Positions 1-4,860 are shown, numbered from the stretch's first letter. The stretch: DNA of 5,968 nt from Laceyella putida (GCF_042665195.1 NZ_JBHTBW010000043.1:1-5968); one strand, 5' to 3'. The notes: a model not told the origin generated them from the sequence alone. Translations and numbers: made by a program.

Positions 1-34
1 CGAAGGTTTTTGGGTAAATTGCCACACGATATGA

Positions 35-83
35 GGCGGCTTTTCATTCGCTCACGAAAGGAGCCCGCCCTACCCGACACCCC
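35..83. repeat. Hairpin-like repeat with a TACCCGACACCC tail, related to the one at 3694-3732
   Basis: GGCGGCT (35-41) can pair with AGCCCGCC (62-69) with one bulged C. The stem is followed by a tail TACCCGACACCC (71-82). Positions 61-83 match the reverse complement of 3694-3716 at 21 of 23 bases, so two related hairpin elements lie in opposite orientation about 3.6 kb apart. It could be the terminator of a gene left of the window or a small dispersed repeat. There is no clear T-run, so the terminator role is weak. Confidence 0.45.
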
Positions 84-122
84 TCTTGGTGAAACCGTGT
101 ATTCTGTTTTCCTTCTCGTTTG

Positions 123-137
123 TATCGAAAATCGATA
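123..137. promoter_or_regulatory. Candidate operator, perfect inverted repeat TATCGA-AAA-TCGATA
   Basis: The arms 123-128 and 132-137 are perfect inverted repeats around an AAA centre, just upstream of the -35 box at 146-151. A further CGATA half-site lies at 154-158, inside the -35/-10 spacer. This arrangement fits repression by a small XRE/Cro-type dimer, and the downstream gene at 696-917 encodes such a protein. Autoregulation is inference from the arrangement. Confidence 0.4.
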
Positions 138-145
138 AAAATGTA

Positions 146-174
146 TTGCAAAACGATAAGGATTGTTTTATAAT
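146..174 (+). promoter_or_regulatory. Sigma-A type promoter of the DUF2975/XRE operon
   Basis: A -35 box TTGCAA (146-151) and a perfect -10 box TATAAT (169-174) are separated by 17 bp, the optimal spacing. The predicted transcript starts near 181, about 28 bases before the ATG at 209. A possible operator overlaps the upstream edge and the spacer. Confidence 0.75.
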
Positions 175-208
175 CAAATTAACAATTTATAAGTGAGGTG
201 CTTTTTAT

Positions 209-685
209 ATGAAGGAAACACTCTTTTTAAAGCTAGCTGTTATTTTTATAGGAATCCTAGTTCTTGCATTGTGCATATTTTTGGTGCCTAAGATCGGGAA
301 TTTTGCTGGAGAATTGTATCCAGATATTGCTTATATGAAATCTCTCGTTTTAATCGATATGTACGCGGCAGCGATACCTTTTTACTTTGCTCTGTATCAA
401 GCTTTTAAACTTTTAAGCTATATTGATAAGAAGCAAGCGTTCTCGGAATTATCGGTAAAGGCTTTAAAGAATATAAAATACTGTGCCATCACGATCAGTA
501 CCTTGTACCTGCTAGGTATGCCACTCTACCATCTCATGGCGGAAAGAGTTGACCCTCCAAGTTTCAGACCAATCGGATTGGTCATTATTTTCGCCTCTAT
601 GGTGATCGCCGGTTTTGCTGCTGTTCTCCAAAGACTTTTACAAGAAGCTATTAATATAAAATCAGAAAATGATTTAACGGTCTGA
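209..685 (+). CDS. yoaS: DUF2975 family membrane protein (YoaS-like)
   Basis: This 158-aa protein has four predicted membrane helices, roughly residues 5-27, 44-69, 90-108 and 120-143. A short charged loop (YIDKKQAFS) follows helix 2. This layout and length match the DUF2975 family, whose members are typically encoded next to a small YozG-type XRE regulator, exactly as here. The biochemical role is not established; it presumably acts in the cytoplasmic membrane. The ATG at 209 is preceded by GTGAGGTG about 8 bases upstream, which fixes the start. It is the first gene of a two-gene operon, and its TGA (683-685) lies inside the ribosome binding site of the next gene, so translational coupling is likely. 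The symbol is by family resemblance and context, not by a database match. The gene is AT-rich compared with the CRISPR-associated part of the window. Confidence 0.8.
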   Translation: MKETLFLKLAVIFIGILVLALCIFLVPKIGNFAGELYPDIAYMKSLVLIDMYAAAIPFYFALYQAFKLLSYIDKKQAFSELSVKALKNIKYCAITISTLYLLGMPLYHLMAERVDPPSFRPIGLVIIFASMVIAGFAAVLQRLLQEAINIKSENDLTV

Positions 686-695
686 GGTGAATAAC

Positions 696-917
696 GTGGC
701 AATTATAATCAATATTGATGTGATGCTGGCTAAAAGGAAAATGAGCGTCACAGAACTTTCGGAGAGGGTTGGAATAACGATGGCTAATCTTTCTATATTG
801 AAAAATGGAAAGGCAAAAGCGATTCGATTTTCAACTTTAGAGGCGATTTGTAAGGCTTTAGAATGTCAGCCTGGAGATATTTTAGAATACAAAAGTGACG
901 AAGACACTAAAGGATAA
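696..917 (+). CDS. yozG: YozG-like XRE/Cro-type helix-turn-helix regulator
   Basis: This is a small 73-aa DNA-binding protein of the Cro/C1 (HTH_26-like) class. The N-terminus MAIIINIDVMLAKRKMS is followed by a helix-turn-helix spanning about residues 18-40 (TELSERVGITMANLSILKNG), then KAIRFSTLEAICKALECQPGDILEY, a hallmark block of this family. I chose the GTG at 696: the Shine-Dalgarno sequence GAGGTGA (684-690) sits 5 bases upstream, and the family begins with this hydrophobic strand. An in-frame GTG at 687 would lie inside that Shine-Dalgarno sequence. The ribosome binding site overlaps the TGA of the DUF2975 gene, so the two are co-transcribed and probably coupled. It probably controls its own operon through the CGATA sites upstream of 209 (inference). 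No convincing terminator follows it. Confidence 0.85.
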   Translation: MAIIINIDVMLAKRKMSVTELSERVGITMANLSILKNGKAKAIRFSTLEAICKALECQPGDILEYKSDEDTKG

Positions 918-1010
918 TGTTGAAATTTACTTAACGTACGAAATTTCCGAAATGTTGGCGGTACACCTTTTCTTGGTTAATTGGCGGCAAAATCGCCCTT
1001 CGCTACCTCC

Positions 1011-1114
1011 ACCCCTTATACGCACGTCGTTTTACCCCTAAAACAAAAAGTCTGTCGACCTTTACCCGTTTTTCATCAATGGGAGGTTGATAGACTTTTT
1101 GTTGTTAATTAGCG
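1011..1114 (+). repeat. Left flank of CRISPR cassette 1, direct copy of 3772-3875
   Basis: About 104 bp are near-identical to 3772-3875 (offset 2761). I see only two substitutions, at 1023 (C versus T) and 1091 (T versus C). The copy runs from ACCCCTTATACG through the long hairpin to TTAATTAGCG, directly before the first CRISPR repeat. If the arrays are read on the + strand this is the leader side. It is not strongly AT-rich like many leaders, and its main feature is the hairpin. Confidence 0.85.
1042..1103. terminator. Hairpin A, terminator-like stem-loop left of array 1
   Basis: A 20-bp stem pairs 1042-1061 (AACAAAAAGTCTGTCGACCT) with 1084-1103, with two G-U wobbles (G1054/T1091 and G1057/T1088) and a loop of about 22 nt. 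A-run before and T-run after the core make it look like a bidirectional intrinsic terminator. It shares its core arm with five other hairpins beside the CRISPR arrays. Confidence 0.75.
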
Positions 1115-1116
1115 TT

Positions 1117-1383
1117 GTTCCATTCCACTAGGGTGCAATTGAAACTGAAAGGGGGCGCCGTTCATGAGTGTGAATGATGAACTTCGGCGGGTTGTAGTTT
1201 CCATTCCACTATGGGTGCAATTGAAACTTTGATGACATACTCCTTATGCAATCCTTGTTTATGACGTCGTATTAGTTTCCATTCCACTATGGGTGCAATT
1301 GAAACCTCGATCGGCCGATCGCCGTCAACCCGGTGCAAAATGCCTTGTATTAGTTTCCATTCCACTATGGGTGCAATTGAAAC
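1117..1383 (+). CRISPR. CRISPR mini-array 1 (four repeats, three spacers)
   Basis: Repeats lie at 1117-1145 (degenerate, two bases missing), 1197-1227, 1275-1305 and 1353-1383 (three identical 31-mers). The repeat begins GTTTCCATTCCAC, has a TATG centre and ends GGTGCAATTGAAAC. Spacers are 1146-1196 (51 nt), 1228-1274 (47 nt) and 1306-1352 (47 nt), all different. The 3' end ATTGAAAC resembles the 5' crRNA handle of many type I-B and type III systems, so I read it on the + strand. However, the repeat is nearly palindromic and the degenerate repeat is at the left, so direction is uncertain. A broken cas6 lies to the right. The third spacer contains a 14-bp palindrome CGATCGGCCGATCG (1308-1321). 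Confidence 0.93.
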
Positions 1384-1512
1384 CCTTGGTTTTTCAAGGG
1401 TTTTGGGAGATACCATTTTTTCCAATCCCCTCAAACACCTTGATTTTACTACGTTTCCAAAAAGTCTGTCAACCTCCTCGACATCGAAAACCCTGGAGGG
1501 TTCACAGACTTT
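1384..1512 (+). repeat. Right flank of CRISPR cassette 1, direct copy of 4133-4261
   Basis: About 129 bp immediately after the last repeat match 4133-4261 (offset 2749) with scattered substitutions, most in the loop of the hairpin. It opens with CCTTG-GTTTTT-CAAGG, a small inverted repeat, continues through a T-rich stretch, and ends in hairpin B. Cassettes 1 and 3 thus share both flanks but not their spacers. Confidence 0.85.
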
Positions 1513-1513
1513 C
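1459..1513. terminator. Hairpin B, terminator-like stem-loop right of array 1 and downstream of the cas6 remnant
   Basis: AAAGTCTGTCAACCTCC (1461-1477) pairs with 1495-1512, with one C-C mismatch and one bulged G; the loop is 17 nt. It lies 35 bases beyond the stop of the reverse-strand cas6 remnant, so it could end transcription from both sides. The A-run on its left gives the T-run for reverse-strand termination; the T-run on its right is short. Confidence 0.65.
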
Positions 1514-1547
1514 GGGTCAATCTCACGTTGCATAACATCCTCCCCTT

Positions 1548-2286
1548 CTACTTCCTCACTTCCATCATCCCGAACCCTTGAAAACCATAACTTCCCAAAC
1601 CTGATTCATAGATCACTTGTTGCACGTTGGGATCAGCTTGAATTTCCAAGGGTAGTAGGTATCCTTTCAATTTCTTCCGCTTAAATGTCGTCAAAACAGC
1701 CGTGGTGGATAACTTCGAACGGGCGGGTTCTAGCACGGAGACATGGATGGACTGATCCCCCATTGGTTCGCCCCATTTTATCTGGTACCATTGGCTAATC
1801 GATTGGCGCAGGCTATCATAAAACTGACTCTCCAACGGATGGCAATAGTGAAGACGTTCCCCTTGTTGGACGGGGACGACGATCGGGCTGAGTGGTTCGT
1901 ACTGCATTGTTTCCGTAAAGGTGGGCTACTCCAGGATGCGCACATCCCGGAGAGGAATCCGTGCTTTAGGCAGGCGCAGGCACTCTACGCTCCAGATGCC
2001 TTGAATCAGGTTCTGTATTAATTCTGGTTGAATCGAATCCAATCGCCATTTGACCTCCCCCTGGATCATCATATGGGTGCGATGCGTTTGCAGGGACTGG
2101 AACTGCAAGCGCGATGTCACCAACGGCTTATACTCCGGCAAATGTGATCCCTTCATCATGCAACCACTTCGCTTGCCCTTCATCGATCTGGGCCAAGCAA
2201 TAATAAAGATAACTGGTCAAGGCATAGTTCAAATTATACGGCAACGCCAAAGGTTGCACCTGTTCATAGGTTACTTCAATCCGCAT
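1548..2286 (-). pseudogene. cas6: Broken cas6 (CRISPR repeat endoribonuclease)
   Basis: Cas6 cuts CRISPR precursor RNA within the repeat. Read from ATG at 2286, the protein begins MRIEVTYEQVQPLALPYN and reaches WLHDEG at residues 41-46, a conserved Cas6 block that may hold the catalytic histidine. It hits TAA at 2128-2130. Shifting frame near 2131-2136 (net one extra or two missing bases) continues with YKPLVTSRLQFQS, then an amber TAG at 1926-1928. The same frame resumes directly with PTFTETMQYEPLSP and ends at 1548. The C-terminus GLGSYGFQGFGM is the glycine-rich loop of the Cas6 family. Total span is about 246 codons, normal for Cas6. The ribosome binding site GGAGGG lies at 2295-2300. Hairpins C and B bracket the gene. 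With two separate lesions it is very probably inactive, unless one or both are sequencing errors. No other cas gene is in the window. Confidence 0.9.
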
Positions 2287-2308
2287 GTTTCATCCCTCCA
2301 GATAGACG

Positions 2309-2362
2309 AAAAGTCTGTCAACCTCCCAGCTTTTGACTCTCACTGGAGGTTGACAGACTTTT
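2309..2362. terminator. Hairpin C, between the cas6 remnant and array 2
   Basis: This is a perfect 18-bp stem: AAAAGTCTGTCAACCTCC (2309-2326) pairs with 2345-2362 around an 18-nt loop. It is the cleanest of the six. It stands only about 9 bases upstream of the cas6 ribosome binding site, so reverse-strand transcription from further right would meet it before reaching cas6. I see no clear promoter between it and cas6. Confidence 0.75.
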
Positions 2363-2376
2363 ATGGTATAAAGATC

Positions 2377-2485
2377 GGTTCTTTTCCAAAATGGGTGCAA
2401 TTGAAACGGGCGCTTTACGGAACAAGCGGTGCGCCAAGTGTATGATGAGTCCAAGTTTCCATTCCACTATGGGTGCAATTGAAAC
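2377..2485 (+). CRISPR. CRISPR mini-array 2 (two repeats, one spacer)
   Basis: A degenerate repeat (2377-2407, intact from ATGGGTGCAATTGAAAC onward, about six mismatches in its left half) and one perfect repeat (2455-2485) enclose a 47-nt spacer (2408-2454). The sequence after the last repeat again starts CCTTG (2486-2490), with CAAGG at 2509-2513, echoing the right flank of arrays 1 and 3. Hairpins C and D stand on either side. This looks like the minimum surviving form of the same cassette. Confidence 0.88.
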
Positions 2486-2537
2486 CCTTGCTCACTTTCC
2501 AGGCAGCTCAAGGCTTCTTCATTATACCCATTGCCCG

Positions 2538-2592
2538 AAAAGTCTGTCAACCTCATCCCCTTGCAAAATCCCGGGAGGTTGACAGACTTTTT
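2538..2592. terminator. Hairpin D, right of array 2 and downstream of the 326-aa membrane protein gene
   Basis: This is a perfect 17-bp stem: AAAAGTCTGTCAACCTC (2538-2554) pairs with 2575-2591, loop 20 nt, ending in TTTTT on the + strand and AAAA on its left. It lies about 33 bases past the stop codon of the reverse-strand gene 2625-3605, so it is well placed to end both that transcript and any array transcript. Confidence 0.75.
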
Positions 2593-2624
2593 AGGATAAC
2601 CACATCCACTCGCACCAAGGAAGG

Positions 2625-3605
2625 TCACTTTCTTTTATGCTGATTAAACGCATACGCCAAGGAAAACAGATGGCCGACCAAGCTAACGGGATAGTTGGCC
2701 ATGATCGACCATAGATATGTTTCCACTTGTTGTTTCTCCGATTGATCGAGAAAAGACCCTTGATAATTGTAGACGATAAAAGGGATTTCATGTTTCCCTG
2801 TTCGTAGCAGGTCGGCGATGGGCGCGGCAAACGGCGTTTCATCCCGATTGAGATAACGGTAGATCAAGATATCGCATTCTTCCGCGTTCAATTTCCGCTC
2901 CAACTGCGCTTGATCAAACGTCATAAAGTGAACCTGGGTGATTCCACGATCGCGGATGGTTTTGAATTCATGTTGCTGCATCCGTGTAATCTCATCCTCT
3001 GTCGCAATCACTAAGATCCGTGTGGAAGTGAAAACCATTTCGTTATTGATCATTTGATGAAGGGCGGTGATGCGCTGTTTGATGTCAGCCACTTCTTGAC
3101 TGACCAGCCCTTTAAACTGGTCTTCCGCTTGTTGGTGTATCTGGCCAATCCGCTGGGAAAAATCTTTCTCCGCCTCTCGCAACGCTTGTTTTAACTGGTT
3201 TTCTTTCCATGTTCTAATCTCATCCAGCCGTTTGTCAATATCGTTTCTTGATTGTCCCAATGTAAAGTAGAGGATGACCCCGCCGACGGTGAACATCAAA
3301 GTAATTAGCGAAATGAAGATGGTAAACGTGTTTTTCAATTCTTCCCTTTCTTTCTGTACACCTTCGCGAAACGCGCTCATCTCGCCTTGCAGGTACTCCC
3401 GATAATTTTTTATCTCCTCCTGTAGCGCTTGATACACCTCATTTTGCTCCTCCAATGAGGTGAGTTGTTTGCTTAATTCCTCCAAGCTCTTCGGGGCTTG
3501 CGAAGTCGCATTGGGATTCTCTTCCGCATACCCTGTTCCGATCAGCAATAGCAATAAAAAACAACAAAGGCCGGTGATCACCGACATCCGACACCACCCA
3601 CGCAT
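2625..3605 (-). CDS. Membrane-anchored coiled-coil protein with C-terminal Rossmann-like domain, unknown function
   Basis: I do not recognise this 326-aa protein. Residues 1-27 look like a signal peptide (hydrophobic VITGLCCFLLLLLIGTG, likely cleavage after GYA). Residues 40-92 are charged and heptad-like. Residues 93-116 (TFTIFISLITLMFTVGG onward) form a membrane helix, and 118-190 form a long second coiled coil. Residues 195-326 alternate strands and helices: RILVIAT (196-202), QVHFMTF, CDILIYRY (244-251), PFIVYNY (275-281). This suggests a Rossmann- or receiver-like sensor domain, probably cytoplasmic, but I see no catalytic motif. AAGGGG lies about 11 bases before the ATG at 3605; an ATG at 3587 (residue 7) is an alternative start. 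It sits between CRISPR arrays 2 and 3, ends just before hairpin D, and appears intact. A CRISPR-related role is inference from position only. Confidence 0.85.
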   Translation of the reverse strand: MRGWCRMSVITGLCCFLLLLLIGTGYAEENPNATSQAPKSLEELSKQLTSLEEQNEVYQALQEEIKNYREYLQGEMSAFREGVQKEREELKNTFTIFISLITLMFTVGGVILYFTLGQSRNDIDKRLDEIRTWKENQLKQALREAEKDFSQRIGQIHQQAEDQFKGLVSQEVADIKQRITALHQMINNEMVFTSTRILVIATEDEITRMQQHEFKTIRDRGITQVHFMTFDQAQLERKLNAEECDILIYRYLNRDETPFAAPIADLLRTGKHEIPFIVYNYQGSFLDQSEKQQVETYLWSIMANYPVSLVGHLFSLAYAFNQHKRK

Positions 3606-3664
3606 CGCCCTTCAACCCCTTTTACCCATGATGATATACTATTACTAATTTATTACCTCTTTTG

Positions 3665-3692
3665 ATTATAAAAAATATGGGCTGTTTGAGAA
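3665..3692 (-). promoter_or_regulatory. Candidate promoter for the 326-aa membrane protein gene
   Basis: On the reverse strand a perfect TATAAT (3665-3670 read backwards) is preceded at 16 bp by TTCTCA (3687-3692), a 4/6 match to the -35 consensus. Transcription would start near 3658, about 50 bases ahead of the ATG at 3605. Confidence 0.45.
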
Positions 3693-3693
3693 T

Positions 3694-3732
3694 AGGGTGT
3701 CGGGTAGGGCAGGCTCTGAAAGGAGCCTGCCC
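3694..3732. repeat. Perfect 10-bp hairpin with GGGTGTCGGGTA tail, inverted relative to 61-83
   Basis: GGGCAGGCTC (3707-3716) and GAGCCTGCCC (3723-3732) form a perfect stem around the 6-nt loop TGAAAG. The preceding GGGTGTCGGGTA is the reverse complement of the tail following the related hairpin near the left edge. There is no T-run, so a dispersed repeat or protein-binding site is as likely as a terminator. Confidence 0.6.
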
Positions 3733-3771
3733 TCGTCTATGAGGTGCCTTATGTTTCAAGGGATTTGCCGT

Positions 3772-3875
3772 ACCCCTTATACGTACGTCGTTTTACCCCT
3801 AAAACAAAAAGTCTGTCGACCTTTACCCGTTTTTCATCAATGGGAGGTTGACAGACTTTTTGTTGTTAATTAGCG
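3772..3875 (+). repeat. Left flank of CRISPR cassette 3, direct copy of 1011-1114
   Basis: This copy of the cassette 1 left flank differs from it at only two positions. It carries hairpin E and ends at TTAATTAGCG just before the first repeat. Its right hairpin arm contains TTGACA (3848-3853), and 17 bp later comes TAGCGT, a poor -10 match; a leader promoter there is possible but weak. Confidence 0.85.
3803..3864. terminator. Hairpin E, terminator-like stem-loop left of array 3
   Basis: A 20-bp stem pairs 3803-3822 with 3845-3864, one G-U wobble, A-run on the left and TTTTTGTT on the right. It is the counterpart of hairpin A, with the same loop sequence. Confidence 0.75.
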
Positions 3876-3878
3876 TTT

Positions 3879-4132
3879 GTTTCATTCCACTATGGGTGCA
3901 ATTGAAACTTGCCCGTGGGATTGCCATGCATAAGCATGCAACTGTTCTTTGCGTTTCCATTCCACTATGGGTGCAATTGAAACAGATTGGCCCATCAATC
4001 CAAGTTTCGCGGCGATCTCAGTTTACGTTTCCATTCCACTATGGGTGCAATTAAAACAAGTCCAATGAAAAGATGATGTATTCACTGACTGTCAAGTTGA
4101 AGTTTCCATTCCAAAATGGGTGCAATTAAAAC
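3879..4132 (+). CRISPR. CRISPR mini-array 3 (four repeats, three spacers)
   Basis: Repeats lie at 3879-3908 (one C missing), 3953-3983 (perfect), 4027-4057 (ends TTAAAAC instead of TTGAAAC) and 4102-4132 (same ending, plus CCAAAATGGG in place of CCACTATGGG). Spacers are 3909-3952 (44 nt), 3984-4026 (43 nt) and 4058-4101 (44 nt), none matching those of arrays 1 or 2. Decay towards the right end fits a trailer there and hence + strand transcription, although the first repeat is also imperfect. The first spacer contains a short inverted repeat (ATGC-ATAA-GCAT around 3927-3938). Confidence 0.92.
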
Positions 4133-4261
4133 CCTTGGTTTTTCAAGGGGTTTGGGAGATTGTATTTTTTCCGATCCCCTCAAACACCTTGATTTTACTA
4201 CGTTTCCAAAAAGTCTGTCAACCTCCAGCGCTTCCAAAAACCCGGGGGGTTCACAGACTTT
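4133..4261 (+). repeat. Right flank of CRISPR cassette 3, direct copy of 1384-1512
   Basis: This flank has the same order as in cassette 1: CCTTG-GTTTTT-CAAGG, then a T-rich stretch with CCTCAAACACCTTGATTTTA, then hairpin F. It has more differences from its partner than the left flank does, mostly in the hairpin loop and around 4161-4172. Confidence 0.85.
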
Positions 4262-4263
4262 TT
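4208..4263. terminator. Hairpin F, terminator-like stem-loop right of array 3
   Basis: AAAAAGTCTGTCAACCTCC (4208-4226) pairs with 4245-4263 through an imperfect stem that shares the C-C mismatch of hairpin B; it ends in TTTTTG, a better T-run than B. It closes the third CRISPR cassette on its right. Confidence 0.7.
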
Positions 4264-4440
4264 GTTTTGGGGATCACCATAGAATTCCATTTTTTGAGCA
4301 GATGATACCAAAATCGACGTTCGCTACATCCACCCTACTGAGGCGTTTTTTTCATGACTGAATATTGAATCGAAGTATGTACTACAAACAACTTTGTATA
4401 GACATATGTCCTGATGATTATTACATCTAATTCATCACAC
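4264..4440. other. Intergenic stretch without a gene
   Basis: I see no coding region here. It contains a 26-bp segment at 4311-4336 resembling 989-1014 (about four to five mismatches, core TTCGCTAC followed by TCCACCC), and a small inverted repeat TACAAA-CAAC-TTTGTA near 4383-4398. Neither has a clear role. Confidence 0.4.
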
Positions 4441-4441
4441 T

Positions 4442-4467
4442 AAAAAAGGCTACCCAATGGGTAAGCC
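4442..4467 (-). terminator. Intrinsic terminator of the 97-aa coiled-coil gene
   Basis: On the reverse strand GGCTTACCC-ATT-GGGTAGCC forms a tight stem with one bulged T, followed by TTTTTT. It begins inside the stop codon of the gene, so the transcript ends immediately after the coding region. Confidence 0.85.
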
Positions 4468-4760
4468 TAATTCTTCTCTTCCAGCGCCTTCACGCGCCGG
4501 TCCAGCTCCGATAACTTCTTGCGTAATTGCAATGTTGTGCCTTCTTGCAGTTTCATTTGATCCTTGAATAAATCAACATGCGCCTGGTGCTCGTCTACGC
4601 TACTGGCAATGGTCTGAACGCCAGCGATGAGTTGTTGTGTTCCGGCGAAACCATTGGCAACTGTCGTCTGTAGCTCCCTGATCTCCGCCTGCATCTCATC
4701 CTGTTTCTTGGCTATCTGCTGAACAATAGCCAAAATCTGATCCAGCTTCGCATCACTCAT
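4467..4760 (-). CDS. Small coiled-coil protein of unknown function
   Basis: This is a 97-aa soluble protein with no membrane segment or signal peptide. It is almost entirely helical with heptad spacing: MSDAKLDQILAIVQQIAKKQ at the start, a glycine-containing break near residues 37-46 (NGFAGTQQLIAG), then a second coil ending LSELDRRVKALEEKN. It probably forms dimers or higher oligomers. I cannot assign a function. The ATG at 4760 has GGGAG about 10 bases upstream. It has its own extended -10 promoter and an intrinsic terminator at the stop codon, so it is a complete single-gene unit. The neighbouring gene at 4861-5229 points the same way, about 100 bases upstream. Confidence 0.75.
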   Translation of the reverse strand: MSDAKLDQILAIVQQIAKKQDEMQAEIRELQTTVANGFAGTQQLIAGVQTIASSVDEHQAHVDLFKDQMKLQEGTTLQLRKKLSELDRRVKALEEKN

Positions 4761-4789
4761 ACGGTCCGCTCCCTATGATTAATGATTTC

Positions 4790-4798
4790 ATTATATCA
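4790..4798 (-). promoter_or_regulatory. Extended -10 promoter of the 97-aa gene
   Basis: The reverse strand reads TGATATAAT, an extended -10 (TG-N-TATAAT) about 30 bases before the ATG at 4760. No good -35 box lies 17 bp upstream, which is common for extended -10 promoters. Confidence 0.55.
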
Positions 4799-4860
4799 TT
4801 TCGGGTCAGGCCGCAGATATTCCTTTAGCTATCATATGAAAAGACCCGTCCGTGATCCAG

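Noticed and set aside
922..997. GAAATTT/AAATTTC and GGCG/CGCC inverted repeats as terminator of the yoaS-yozG operon
   Set aside because: Stems are short or AT-only and no T-run follows, so a terminator call is not supported.
1162..1533. Reverse-strand open frame with a repeated VSIAPIVEWKL peptide
   Set aside because: The peptide repeat is simply the translation of CRISPR repeats; the frame crosses spacers, flank and hairpin B and has no sensible start context.
1926..1928. Amber codon in cas6 as a recoded residue rather than a lesion
   Set aside because: A separate frameshift occurs in the same gene and nothing indicates recoding, so gene decay is simpler.
2350..2372. TTGACA in the right arm of hairpin C with TATAAA downstream as an array promoter
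   Set aside because: The boxes are only 11 bp apart, too close for a sigma-A promoter; TTGACA is part of the conserved stem.
1743..2445. Forward open frames opposite cas6
   Set aside because: They lack ribosome binding sites and are explained as antisense shadows of the clearly Cas6-like reverse strand.
3848..4054. Forward open frame with a repeated IPLWVQLK peptide
   Set aside because: It is the forward translation of array 3 repeats, not a protein gene.
1011..4263. Insertion sequence carrying the CRISPR cassettes
   Set aside because: No transposase gene or clear target-site duplication is visible; a mobile origin remains only a hypothesis.
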